From Dysidea avara (Eukaryota > Porifera > Demospongiae > Dictyoceratida > Dysideidae), in contig NC_089275.1 of assembly GCF_963678975.1 (NCBI RefSeq), positions 17,496,220 to 17,560,219 on the forward strand: a DNA stretch of 64,000 bases, in the 5' to 3' direction. Within the stretch, counting starts at the first letter, position 1. Each line of letters starts with the position of its first letter. A program made the position numbers and the translations under genes. The notes beneath the pieces were generated by a model. The model was not told the DNA's origin. It worked only from the letters and a program-made list of their open reading frames with translations, and did not search any database. Shown one piece after another: positions 11,901 through 23,700 of this stretch.

Positions 11901-14900
11901 TCCAGGAAAGATTCTCTGGTAGCTTCCTTTCGGAAGAAGCTACTAAGTTCCTGCTACAATCATGGAAAGCCAAGTCAGACCAGTCTTATGACTCGCACTT
12001 CCGAAAGTGGGCTGGCTGGTGTGCTGGCAATCCCGTTTCAGGAGCCGCCTCTGATGTAGCAAACTTTCTGGCAGAACTACACAGGCAGGGCTACCAGTCA
12101 AGCTTGCTGAATTCCTTCAGGTCGGCCATCTCCTCGGCTCATGATCAAGTAGACGGAGTTACTTTAGGCAAGCATCCCTTGATTTGCCGGGTGCTCAAAG
12201 GAGCATTTAATGCCAGGCCACCTCTATTATGTTATACAGTCACCTGAAATGTGCAGACAGTCCTACAGTATTTAGAGGGCATGGGACCCTATCACTAAAG
12301 TTTGTCACCTTCAAGCTGGCAATACTTTTAGCATTGACCAGGCCATCCCGCTCTGCAGATTTAGCTGCCTTGAGGGTCTCTACTGGACAGAGATCTGAAT
12401 TATGTGGGAAAGATGGGAAAAAAATTCCCTGAGTGGCTTTCCCTGCCTTGATTGTTTTGCCAGTGTTGCTGGAAAGAACACTACTCCTTCAGGTGTAAAA
12501 CGTTGATGATCTAGCTGCACGAGTCGGTAACCTCCGCACTTAGACCACACAATGTTAGCAACTTGTTCATTTCTCTAGTGAAACCTCACAAACCTGTGTC
12601 TTCAGCAACCATAGCCCGCTGGTTACGAGAAGTGCTTAGGTTAGCTGGCGTTGATGTGAGCATTTTTTCAGCTCACTCAGTCCGAGGTGCCTCAACTTCA
12701 GCTGCAGCTGGCGTTACTACCAATGATATCCTTAAGGCAGCAGACTGGAGCTCAGACTCTGTCTTCAGGAGATTTTACTACCGTCCGGTAAATGATCCAA
12801 CCTTTGGAAGATCAGTACTAGCCTCTGGCACCACTGAAACATAGGTTCTAGCTGTGGTTAGCAGCTCGACTTCACTTATAAGTAGCTTGGAAGCTACAAA
12901 CACCATTGATATGTGAGACTGAGCCTTCTGAAATATTATTTCCAAATGGCTCAGATCATGCAATGATTGCATGCCATTTAGAATTATACGAAGAAGGTGA
13001 AGTCGAGCATTTCGATGGTCCCACCCATTCTGGGTTCGCTTTCAAAGGTTGAAGTGTGACCATGCGGTTGGGTACTTATACGGTGGTTTTACGCACGTGC
13101 AATCCATTTCCGGCATGCGCTTTATAGAATTGTACTATCAACAAGCTGTAAATATTTAGGAATAAGGCCAAACACCATTGATATGCTCAACTTCACCTTC
13201 TTCATATAATTCCAAATAGCATGCAATCATTGCATGATCTGAGCCATTTGGAAATTAGCCACAAAAAAATCACTTTGCATTTCTGAAAGACCAGAAAACG
13301 GTTATATTAACACTGGTGTTATCACTTTAAAGTTTGGCCTAGTTGAAAAGCATACAAACATGACCTCCCTACTGCAAGTGGTGTCATAATGTACAGGGGT
13401 AGGTGAGTATGGTATTAGAAGTAGCTATGTATAGTGTCAATTGCTACACATGTACCTTGTCCAAATATTGAGGTATCAACTTCATCATCACATTGGAAGT
13501 GTGTATGGCCAAATCACTGGGCTTTAGTAGTACTGTGTTACCTGTAGTGGATGTGCATTATACACATGTGACTGAGTCTGGGGGAAACTGGTTATAGGAT
13601 TGGAATTAAAATTTTAACCTTTGCTTCATAGATTTCCGTATCAAATAAGCACAGTTAAGTTGTATGCTTTTATAGGAAGACTCTGTAATCAAGCTAGTGA
13701 TATGAGGAGCCCTGGACATAATATTTCATATTTATGCAGCTCTGATCCATGCAGTTGAATAAGAAACCCTGCCTCTTGTTCTAGATGGTTTTGAACACCT
13801 AACAAATAACTTGTTCTATCTCCTCAAGCTCCATCTTCCATTTGAAATCACAAAAACTGTTTGTTTACAAGGCCACCTCCAATAGGAGCATAACCACAAT
13901 GCCGGCGGCAACGACTCTTAACAAAAAACATTACATTATAGACATCCAATAGCTGGGACATAGAGCATGACAGAGTAAGTGTTCAAGTACAATGTAATTG
14001 GGGTCACATGCTCACACAAGCGTGCATGCACATGCATACATGTACACAATATGTATGCACTAACACACACAATAAATATATTCCTCTCTACCTGCAGCAA
14101 TGGCACCAGCCAGTGGCTGTAGTAGCAATACCACAGGATAGTTCCAGGCACTGAACACACACACTACTCCTAATGGGTCTCGTTGTATACACAATGTATT
14201 GATTATATTAGCCAGATCCTTCTTGACATGTTCTGGTTTCATCCACTCATCAAGATTGTTAATGGCATCAATGATCTCTCCTTTGGTATTGAGAAATTCA
14301 TTAAAGACCATGTCTTGTTTTTTCTACAATAAAAATATTCAATATTTTCAATTGTCATTTGTGCAAAAGTACATCACACATGGAGGCATAACTACAGAAG
14401 ACATAGCCAGTTCCCCTTCTATGAAAGAGGGTTGTCTGACTATTAGATGTATGCATGCACAATAAACCTACTGTGCTCACCTTTCTCAAGTCACGATGAC
14501 CAGCTTCTGTTATCTCATCTTCCTTCTCATCCAACATTCTCAACAGATTCTTCAATTGCTGTATCCTAAATGATTTCTCCCTAGTCTTTCCTGATCTGAA
14601 GCTCTCCCTGAGCTTTTTCACCATCTGCAAAACAATGTGACCAAATTTAATATATGTATGAAAAGATCCCATGTAGGCCTGTACACTGCCAACACAAATG
14701 GGGTTCTCTTTGATCACAGCATGGATACACTTCTGAACCAGACGACTGGCGACACTGACCACTGTACTTGGGTCAGGCTAAGACAATACCCGGTACCAGT
14801 GCTCGCAATGAGCTGAAGCACGGCCGGGACGTTATTTGGACGTCGACATAATACAGCAGAGAGACGGGGAGTAGAGAATAGCGGGTAAAAGTCGTGCGAT

Positions 14901-14985
14901 AAACATCACTACTAGTTCGGTGACTTACCCCAGGAATAGCGCTCTCGCTAACTTCTTCCAACATCTCTGCCTTCGTTTCTGCCAT
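3262..14985 (-). CDS. Aldehyde dehydrogenase class 3 (fatty aldehyde dehydrogenase type), copy A
   Basis: It oxidises aldehydes to acids with NAD(P)+. Class-3 enzymes of the ALDH3A2 type are membrane-anchored at the ER and take long-chain aldehydes. Twelve coding exons can be joined in frame: 14985-14929, 14624-14481, 14323-14092, 13541-13456, 8453-8290, 7935-7758, 7705-7653, 6642-6507, 6349-6279, 6042-5927, 4182-4050, 3403-3262. They total 1512 nt or 504 codons, close to human ALDH3A2 length. Visible motifs are SAWNYP, GSSGVGK (coenzyme loop), ELGGK (general-base Glu), CGQTC (catalytic Cys), FGPILP and PFGGVGHSG. Exon 12 encodes a hydrophobic anchor ([19 protein letters not shown]). Terminus: either read-through to a stop at 3217, or a tiny exon 2856-2848 (F-Q-stop) after a good polypyrimidine-AG. 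Intron 4 carries a DIRS retrotransposon. Confidence 0.9.
4655..5266. mobile_element. Foldback MITE in intron 11 of ALDH copy A
   Basis: The left 280 bp, beginning GGAATTAGTAAAACGCGGAA, reappears as reverse complement at the right end (ending about 5266), with matching blocks such as the ones around CTCTATAG, ATCATACTTTAT and ACAGCAGCTGG. The two arms leave almost no loop. No clean target duplication is evident. The open frames seen inside (5086-5401) are by-products of the arms. Confidence 0.7.
5879..5916. repeat. (GT)n microsatellite
   Basis: An uninterrupted run of about 18 GT dinucleotides lies just downstream (minus strand) of the donor of ALDH copy A exon 10, in intron 10. Copy B lacks it. 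Confidence 0.95.
7057..7237. repeat. Pair of poly-C tracts in ALDH copy A intron 7
   Basis: Two runs of 16-17 C (7057-7072 and 7221-7237) each follow TTGC or TTG and precede CTGAA. The flanks look like two related, partly repeated segments containing CTAG/TGGATTTTTCTAG blocks. This is probably a low-copy repeat of the GGGGGCATTTGCCCCCC type also seen near 52040. Confidence 0.5.
7758..7935 (-). CDS. ALDH copy A exon 6: catalytic cysteine
   Basis: The exon encodes [20 protein letters not shown], then [17 protein letters not shown]; the cysteine of GQTC is the family nucleophile. It is bounded by a CAG acceptor at 7936 and a GTGAGT donor at 7757. It is the best single exon for identifying the class-3 family, which has the WGKxxNxGQ(T/S)C context. 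Confidence 0.9.
8290..8453 (-). CDS. ALDH copy A exon 5: coenzyme-binding loop
   Basis: This exon starts in phase 0 (DCYMVAGG) right after the 4.9-kb intron 4 and ends GGKN split over a GTGAGA donor. It carries the YTGSSGVGK loop that contacts the NAD(P) phosphates and TLELGGK with the conserved glutamate. The homologous exon in copy B (24794-24957) has exactly the same 164-nt length and phases, with SPGIGK instead of SSGVGK. Confidence 0.88.
8783..8914 (+). repeat. DIRS left inverted terminal repeat
   Basis: The segment reads CATATCAATGGTG, then a stretch containing TTTACAGCTTGTTG and TTCTATAAAGCG, to CATGGTCACAC. Its reverse complement is found at 13054-13185 with roughly one difference per ten bases. 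Outside it lies a 23-bp tip, 8760-8782, not shared with the right end. Confidence 0.85.
8971..9978 (+). pseudogene. DIRS gag-like reading frame, frameshifted
   Basis: The frame starts [20 protein letters not shown] with a short coiled-coil-like N-terminus, continues acidic, and reaches a stop at 9431-9433. A second frame, open from before 9430 to 9978, continues the same protein style ([35 protein letters not shown]), so a one-base change near 9390 breaks the gene. The tail contains poly-C/poly-G tracts (9830-9860) that may be further length errors. Position before the reverse transcriptase supports a gag role. Confidence 0.7.
9989..11550 (+). pseudogene. DIRS reverse transcriptase-RNase H, frameshifted
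   Basis: The polymerase copies element RNA. Visible in order are an N-terminal section ([20 protein letters not shown], about 10218-10280); fingers/palm with VDLKDAYL (about 10477-10500); the YIDD catalytic motif (about 10657-10668); GFIINTEKS; then RNase H with [21 protein letters not shown] and [11 protein letters not shown] (11150-11350). The coding sequence changes frame near 10355 and near 10600, and again near 11450, so it cannot make one protein. The downstream block [19 protein letters not shown], with WYPVLLEML (11560-11800), is the segment that follows RNase H in DIRS polyproteins. Confidence 0.85.
11880..12843 (+). pseudogene. DIRS tyrosine recombinase, broken
   Basis: The recombinase would integrate the circular DNA copy. 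An N-terminal SAM-like core-binding part is seen at about 11900-12230 ([33 protein letters not shown]). The catalytic part is in two pieces. [20 protein letters not shown] has the first Arg (frame ending 12432). [13 protein letters not shown], then [15 protein letters not shown], supply the H-x-x-R, the W and the tyrosine (12563-12843). Stops and a frame break between 12432 and 12563 separate the pieces. Confidence 0.85.
12901..13010 (+). repeat. DIRS internal complementary region
   Basis: Bases 12901-12935 are the reverse complement of the element's left tip (8760-8795). Bases 12938-13010 are the reverse complement of its right tip (about 13182-13255). The two halves abut, so the region can template the joining of the two ends, as in the DIRS-1 replication model. 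It lies downstream of the recombinase. Confidence 0.85.
13054..13185 (-). repeat. DIRS right inverted terminal repeat
   Basis: It is the inverted copy of 8783-8914, beginning GTGTGACCATGCGG and ending ACACCATTGATATG. It is followed by a unique right tip at 13186-13255, whose reverse complement forms the second half of the internal complementary region. Confidence 0.85.
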
Positions 14986-17794
14986 TGTCAGCAAGCAGTC
15001 ACGTGAACGAATTACTTTTAAAAGGCGCTTACCAGAATTCTGCACACATACGAAATGTTTAGGCGCCCAGTTATTAGTTTTTATATGCCTCAAGCAGAAA
15101 ATGTGGAAAGGCTCAGTAAACATGATCAGCTAGCTAATTCTTCTTGCTGACTAATGTCAGTATCACATGAGTATATTCCAGTAGCTAGTTATAGTATTGT
15201 GCCTACAGTAAAAGTACGTACTAGTAAGTTAAGCTTGATCTACTCAATAATTATATGAAGTGTTCAAGGCAAATGACAACATAGTAGTTTATGAAAAGTA
15301 GATTATCCCACCTTGTTCAGCAGAATCATCACAATATTGAATATATAATATGGGCCTACTATACTATTGTGTCACATTGGTACGAGATGATGATGATAGC
15401 ATCCTGTTGACATCTTGTATGTAGTTTGGCCAGCTACAAGCTGTGCTACATAGCTTGTAATTTTGTCTCACACAATTGAATGTCTAGATCAATTTACCAA
15501 GTTGGCACAAGTGTGATAACCTTATCATTGGCATGAGTTGGAAACTTTCTTGTGGGAGTTAAATGTCATAATTATTGAGCATTCATGTCTTATATCATTA
15601 GTAGAGTGCTGCTAGACTCAGCTTTGTATGTCCAATTACATGAAGTAATTTGTTCAGTATTAACAATGTGCCACTTTTCAATTTATTGTTGATGTGGATA
15701 GTCTTTGAACCATCTACAACATGACCCATGTCTATGTGATATTCATTAACAAAGACATACTGAAGAATTTTTTCCTTAGTTTGTTGTAAAAAGTTAGGAA
15801 ATGATTGCCACAGATGAGGGTAAGTTATTGTGTTGAGTGTAAAGGTTGACAAAGTGACAGAAGTTTTTCAGTGAGAGGTAATTGTAAAAGCACGCACTAC
15901 CATGTAGCCTACATATTTCAAAGGAGAATTTATTTTGTTAATTTCGTGGTTTGGGGAAAATTTTATCCTTAAAATATTTAGACCTCCATATATTTTGGGA
16001 GTGTTTACAAATCCACAAAAATTTTATTTTTAGCAACATTTCTCAACCTCAAAAAAATGCCCCTAGATATATTTAGGCTATACATATTATGGGACAATTC
16101 ACACACAAAACAGGTAAATGCTTCAATATTGTATAAAAAGAAAGATGATGAATTAACGTAAATCAAGATTCTAGAGCAAGAGGATGAGATCTGAGTTATA
16201 AGATTTCAAGCAAATATTGTAGTAGTGAACTTTTGGGAAACCAAAGGTTAACTCTGACCATAATTCACATGATCGATCTTCAGATGCATGCTAACAATTT
16301 ATCTCATATGTATCAAGGCTTGAAATGAGAGTATATGGAGCATATGAAGCTCAGGTTTTGCTAAAAATATATATAGTAATTGTTGTTTACTGTACATGTT
16401 TGGTTGTTTACTGTGTTGCATGTAATGAAAAATTCAGAAACAAATTTTTTTGTACGTAGAAGATAACACAAGCTAAACAGTGAGAAAAAGAATTAAAAGG
16501 TACATAACTACTTCTAAATATCTCATTATCTACAAGTATAATTATGTAGCAGTGGAATACCTTGTTCTAGATCAATTGTGATCATGCCAGATCTGTGAAG
16601 GGGATCTTATAGCCTTTCTAATTGCATTAATCCTTATGTGTATGGTACCAGCCTGATAATTGGTCACTTTACACTCCTAACATAGCACTATTCCTGGATG
16701 TAATTTTAAGACAATGGGTTAAACATATGATGAGTTATGACTCGTCAAACTTAAAAATTTGGAAAGGTTATTACAAGACCCTTTTTTGCAGATCCGGTCA
16801 CAATTTACTCTAATAGAGCAGTCATGCAAACAGTTGACAATGCAGTACAGTATATTCTAACAGAGCAGCCATAGGCTTTATGATTGTATTATGTCATTTG
16901 TGGTACTTTCTGATAAACAATACAAAATGATTTAGATAAGTTTCAGGGTTAATGCTTACAATGTTGAAGAGTTAAGGACTTGTCATAACCAAATCCCGTG
17001 AAACTAATTAAAAATTTTACTTACAATATTTAAACCAAGTTGTGTCCTCACATATTCTTCTACTGTTGTGTAATACGTATGGTTCTGTCCATGTGGGCTG
17101 TGATGTGAACTACAAACACCTTAGTACATGGCCACATACTATTTTATACGCATCCCATGGGTCATCGATCCACACAGTCACTTTGATGTCTTCTAGTGAT
17201 CACACATACAGTAGCCTTTTGTGTATACCACCAATAAATACAAGTGTACATGCAGAAATTCTTTGCTTAGCCATTAGTTAATGACACTATAGCAAACTGA
17301 TGTGAATTCTGAATATACATAACTATATACAGCAGCTGAGCATTGTATAACTACAGGAAGTTAAATTACTATAGCAATGCAATGAATTAAGTCAATTAGA
17401 TAATCTTTGGGTGAAGTTGAATTGAACTGTCTGTATTAAAGGATCTAAAAAACAAAACGAAGACAGTACTATAAACATGTGTACACATTAGTAATCTCTC
17501 ACACATATTATGTGAATGTGAGTAAACAAAAATATTCCTTAAACATTATTCATATACTGTATATATCGTATAGCCTAATATTTCGAGGGGGAAATTTTTC
17601 GCTGATTTTGCAATTTTGGGTGTTACCAGCAAAAATTTTATCCTTGAAATATTTAGGCCTCTATATAGTCTAATACATTTTGGGAGCATTTATTTTTAGC
17701 AATAAATGCTCAACCTTGAAAAATTTGTCCCACGAAATATTTAGGCTACATGCATACAGTGTGCACACACACAATTATTATAATGGTCACTCAC
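14986..17794. other. Spacer between the ALDH copies
   Basis: No convincing gene is visible. It holds two related short repeats near 15905-16080 and 17572-17746, both with AAATTTTATCCTT, ATATTTAGGCCT-like and TTTTTAGCAA blocks and inverted TATTTAGGCT ends. A right-hand hairpin-family tip (ATCCGGTCAC) is at 16784-16806. An 84-codon minus-strand open frame (15598-15852, with TYPHLWQSFPNFLQQTKE) is unrecognised. A possible 3-codon terminal exon for ALDH copy B lies at 17444-17436. Confidence 0.5.
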
Positions 17795-20700
17795 ATTTAA
17801 GATGATACTGATCACTGCTACTATCACACAGGTTAGTATGATGTATGTAAAGTAACTTGATCCATTCTTAATTGTAGGAACTAACAGCTTTTTACCCCTT
17901 TGAATATTTTGATCAGTGAAAGGTGGATACCGAATTCTGTAAAAAAAATGAAACAGTAGAAGAGATCAACAGCTATAGTACATACTTCATCAGTGGTTCT
18001 GCTATTCCGGTGAAGGTTGAGTAGTAAGCCTTCTTGTGGGAGAATGTGTCAAATGTGAACTTGCCATGATAGGCTCCCTGTCCACTGTGACCAACACCTC
18101 CAAATGGCAGAGTACGTACTGTTGGAAACAAGTATATTATAACCACTAGCTAATGCAGTGGTTGCTGTCACTTGATAAAACATGCACACTACAGTACACT
18201 TTTAGAAATGTGAAGCACTAATAAGGTGGTGGTCACATGGATAACGGGCTTACCTTGTGTCACCGTAGGACCACTGGAAAGGGTTTTCAAACTCCTTTCG
18301 CTATTCCATTAGCACTTTAGCAGCTTCCTCTATTCAATGCTCTAAGGATTAATTTATATGCATTTAACTGAAACCACTTTTGAAAGAGAGTGCTTGCTCT
18401 CAAAATCAGTTATGGAGCAGACAGACAGGGTGATACCATTGCATAATTATACTATAGTAGAAATATTAAAGTGCCTAAGCAAAACGTCAACTATATTATA
18501 ACCACCTTTAGTGATGTGGCACTGCACTATCAAAGTTGTACTGGCAGCATAAAACTATCATTATTGAGCTATACATTGCTTTGTATGCACAAATCAGCAA
18601 AATAGGAGTAAGCCATAGCCTTTTGACTTATATTTTAGAAGGGATCCACTTGTCAAGATTGAGATAACTGCAATATAGCAATCCACTGCTCAAATATAAA
18701 AGTCAGTTATACTGAAATCACGTACTCTAATAAAACAATTAAATGCATCTGAGAGATAACGCTCAGAATTTTTAATCAACATTAACAAATAAAAAAAAGT
18801 TGAAAGTCTTTGAAAACAGTTGTGATCGACCTTGCTAGTTGTAGCTATTTATAGGCTATTTAAGCAATGTGTTTTTTTAAAAACCTATACTTTGTACTCT
18901 GCGTGTCAGTATTAGAACTGCCACTTTTATCATTAATGATGCCTTTCTTCTACATGCAGTGATTTGCAATATTTAAATTGCAATCCCTAATTCAATCTTA
19001 GAAGCTTAAGTTTTCAAAACTTTTCTGTGGTGACATGCCCCAGACCCCTCCTAGATGAAGCATGCTTTGCATGCTGAGTTTTCACACTTGTTGAGTTAAT
19101 TTTCACTAGTCTCCCCACCCAAGATAATTTATAAACTCGAAACCCCCTCTGAAAAATTTCTAGATCACCATTGATATTGTCAAGGGTTTTAAGTTTTGAA
19201 GTTAAACAAAGTATTTTAAATGGGCGATTGACTTTCTACACAGCTAGACTGATTAAATGCTCTACATACAAACTCAAATAATACTTCATTACATATTCAC
19301 GCAATACACAGTAATTGTTCTTACCACTAAAATGAACTAATACATCATTGAAACTAATTGCTCCAGAAGAGGTACGGGTTGTTAGTTTTTCCTTCACTGA
19401 CTTGTCACTGGTAAATGCATACAATGCCAATGGCTTTTCCCTATTGGGATAAAATAAGTCAAAATTAATAGCCATGTACTCTTGTATTGTAGGGTGTACT
19501 AGTACAGATCACATAAATAAAATTAAAGAAGTTTGCCTATACCTGTGGCTACAGTAATAGTCACATGCATTTAATTCCTACTGTACTTTCATACACAGCT
19601 TGTCAGTAGTATAGCCATGACCAAAGTAAGGTTTAATGTCCACTAGTATTGCAGCAGGTAGATGACCTACCTTGTTTCATCACCTCTTATTCAGTGATTC
19701 TTATCCAAATAATTTTTTTCTTTTACTTGTTTGCTTTTTGGTAAGTAAACAAGTAAACATGGCTTATGAATGGTGAGCCAACACATACTGAAAGAATGGG
19801 AAATTATCATAAAATTAATTGTATGTCTGAACTGATGTGTGCCAATTACTGAAAAGCAACAGTCATCTTTCTTTGTTTTCAACAACCGGATGTTTTGCCT
19901 GTTTCACAGGATTACAAAATTTAGAACTGTACAAGAAGTACCTCAAGCTCTCCAACTCACTACAAAGAATATCTTTAATAACCATTATAGCCAATAGAAG
20001 CCAATTTTTTATGTTTATTTATTAATGCTTAACAGCACAAGTGCTGAAGGTCTACAGACTGCTCAAAGACTTACATAAGGCGTGTTAAAAACCAATGACA
20101 CACTTCCCATGAATCAACACTTATGTGGTGACAGAGAAAGAATATGGGATACAAAGGAGGACAAAGAGGATGAAGGTAAGAACACTACGTGTGGGGGTAT
20201 TTCAGTAGGTGAAAACATGTAATGGACCATAGCAACATTGAATGGTGAAGAAATCAAGCCAAGTAGCATTAACTACGGTGGAGTTATATGCTTTTTTACA
20301 ATGCATATTATTAAGGGTAAACTGTGCTACTGGTATATGAACCTACCCATCATTGATCAGATCAATAGCATCATCAATATCGTCAATACAAATGATTGGT
20401 AGAATGGGACCAAATATCTGTCACAAAATAACAAAGCAATTGACTAGCCATATGCTAATGTGTTTATACAATTATTACATGTGTGTGCATTTTAGGTGTA
20501 AGGACCATAATACTGTACATGGGTGGTTGCATAGTCATACTTGCATGAATACAGTTGAATGTATGTGATGTACAACTACCGTATGTGTAGTAGATCCTCA
20601 TTTATCTGACTGTTCTATTAGAGCATTTTGAGTACAAGTGTATGTTCTATTAGAGTATTTCAACAGAGCTCTGTATATACGTAAATGTTTATGCATGGGC

Positions 20701-23700
20701 TTCAGTTATCAAAACAATCCACTTGGCTTTATGAACACTTTTACCATTGTCTGAGACACATTGGGTTAGAAGAACTAAGGGTCTACTGTATTATGTAGCT
20801 ACTGAACATGTCCATATAAACATGCTTGCAAATGTTGTCTGTATATAAGGTGTATAGTTGACAAAGTTTGTATGTAACTGATGACAATCATACCTCATCT
20901 TGCATTATTGTGTCATCAGGTTTCACATCAGTGATGATGGTGGGTGCTATATAGAGATCATTCCTGTCTGATTCCCCTTTTAGTACCACATTACCACTAC
21001 CATCGAGTAGTGCGTGAACACGACTAGAAATGGATACATAAAATGTTTAAGTGAGCAAAATGACTTGTCTAGCTATATTACACATACAAACGGATTATAC
21101 CTAATTAGTAGTTATATGGGCCCAATTGAACCACCTTTATGCAGACCGAAACATTAAACTATGTTTCTCCTACCTGAAAAGAGCTCGAGCCAAAACATTA
21201 TAAACTACTTGAAAATTAGACCCGCACTGCATTATTTTATACCCTTTAACTGTCATCAAGAGTACGGGCGTTACTATTCAGTGGACTGGACTACTGGACT
21301 GACATATTTGTAGCTTTTGCACATCTATGGTTGGATTTTCGGAGTCTTGCTAGTAAGCTAGCACCCTTAGGGCACCTGCAGCCCACTCAAATGCTGAAGA
21401 TGAGGAGTGGAATATACGAAAACCGTATTTTACCATTCATTATGCCATTATACAGCACTTATTCCTTACCCTGTAATGCTGCAGGAAGTGCAGGGAATAT
21501 GACAGCGATAGTTAACCAGTGATCAACTTGCCAGTAGACAATATCTTTTGAGGTATCCTTAGAGCAAGCTTGAGGAGCAAGCTAGTCTTGCTGCCAGACT
21601 TCTGTTTCAGTGCAGGAGCTTATCAATTAAAGACTATAAGCGCCTGTCCTCGACGCTCGTGCTGAAAAATATCTAATGATTAGTAAGCCCCTGCACCGAA
21701 CTAGAGGTCTGGCCACACGAGACCAGCTAGCTGCTTAAGCCGGCTTGCTCAAAGGATATTGTCTACTGGCAAGTTGATTACTGGTTAACTATTGCTGTCA
21801 CATTCCCTGCACTGCCTGCAGCTTTACAGGGTAAGGAATTAGTAATAGTGGCATATTAAATGAGCGGTGAAATACAGTTTTCGCATATTTCACTGCTCAT
21901 CTTCAGTATTTGAGTGGGCTGCAGGTTCCCTAAGGGTGCTAGCTTACTAGCAAGACTCCGTAAATCCAACCACAGAATGTGCAAAACCAAAAACATGTCA
22001 GTCTAGTAGTCCAGTCCAGTGTTCCAGTCCACTGAATAGTAACACCCTCAAGAGTACACTCTTATATTGTTCATCTTGTTATATCATTCACCTGAAAAAA
22101 TACCTTACCAAAACATGTGTACTATCATCTATGACTGCAACAAGCCATATTGTACAAGACCATACCCATAATTGGTATTTTAAATCATTATTTCAATTTC
22201 TGCACTTATTTTGTGCTGATTTCTGTTAACATACATATTCTGCCTACAAACTTTTAATTCTTCATGCTCTCATATGTGACTACCTGAATAACTGAAAGTG
22301 GCCATACACAGCATGTATTAGGAAGTCATCTAAGAACCCTCACACTGATTTCTTCAACAGTTTATCATATACACTCTATACTGACTCAATCAACGTACAC
22401 ACCATAATATGAAATAAAGTATATTATGTAGCTACATATAGTGTACATATACTCACTCAAAATGACGTGTATTGATTATACGACCATAGTTGTTTGATTC
22501 TCTGGGATTCTAAACATAAACAAGATGCAATGTTTATGATACACGTACAGTAGAGATTTAATGTAACATTGTACTTGACAAACACCATTGCTTATGAACA
22601 CCTACTGAAATATTGATACAAAAAAGCCTGAATTGGATAAGTTGTTATTACTGAAATATTTTTAATTTTGTTACAGGCACCTCATATTCTACTGATGGTT
22701 TATGGCTGACTGATTAGTTAACAACAAACTCACTGCAAAATATGCAGTAAGAGTGTAACTACATACATAGATGTTGACATGTATATCTGTTGAATAGATA
22801 GACTTATAGTGGTATCAAAAATATTAACAAGTCTGTTGAAGACAAGGACAAAGCCAAGGAAAAAGCTGTAAATGAAACATCGTAACATACAAGATAGTAA
22901 CATCAACAAATCTTTTTACAGGGTGTATTTCATTATCTTTGTCCATGCCACCAATGTTATGTATTTCACATGAATTTATTGCATGGATGGGAGTAAGTAT
23001 ATATATAGTCACATACAGTAGGTGTACCGCTGAGGCACTACAAAATAGAGCATCAACTTTCACATAACAAAATTAAGTTTAAAAATGCATAAGCGCAACT
23101 TCTGTAGGCCACAAAATGCGGCAAATTAAATAGTGTGTCCCCTATAAATGACTACAGTTTAGCTGCTGGCCTCATGAATGATATAGAACAGTAGTTGGGG
23201 AGACTACAGAGAATTCTATTCAAGCATAGGGTTGATTTTAAAATGGTAACAAAAATAAAACAACTGTTTATGGTCCAACTCAAGAGAGCAGTGCTCACCA
23301 ACCAACACTTCAGTAAGGAAGAATGAACAATAGTGAACTGTTATATGTACTGCTGTTATGATACCCTTCTATTGTTCTTAACAAAGTGTCAATACCTTTG
23401 TGTCTGAACAAATTTTTTGCTATGTGCTTGTACGTGCAGCCATGCATGAATCAAATCAAACGTCAATATTTCTTTTACTAATCTCTATTTATCTCTGTTA
23501 ACATGTTCACAGTTAGTAAGTCACCTTAAGGCAATGTAAATTTGTACTCTTTTTTTGTCCTGCTGAAGTTATTATGCAACAGCGTTGAAACCGGGTCACT
23601 ACTGCTGACCCGGATGACCCACTGACCCGGATAGCAATCTGGGTCAGACCCGGATTTGACCCGGATTAATTAAAGCCGAGGCGTGCGATAAGAGCTATGT

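Larger units (their letters stand above)
8760..13255 (+). mobile_element. DIRS-type tyrosine-recombinase retrotransposon
   Basis: This is a 4.5-kb element inserted in ALDH copy A intron 4 and absent from the same intron of copy B. It has 132-bp inverted terminal repeats (8783-8914 and 13054-13185) with short unique tips, an internal complementary region at 12901-13010, and in order gag-like, reverse transcriptase, RNase H and tyrosine recombinase coding sequence. DIRS elements integrate through a circular intermediate using a tyrosine recombinase, so no target duplication is expected and none is seen. Several frameshifts and stops in the reading frames show that this copy is dead. Transcription would run opposite to the host gene. 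Confidence 0.9.

Noticed and set aside
15598-15852. 84-codon minus-strand frame between the ALDH copies
   Set aside because: Composition is somewhat protein-like, but there is no splice context, homology or neighbour support; kept only as a note.
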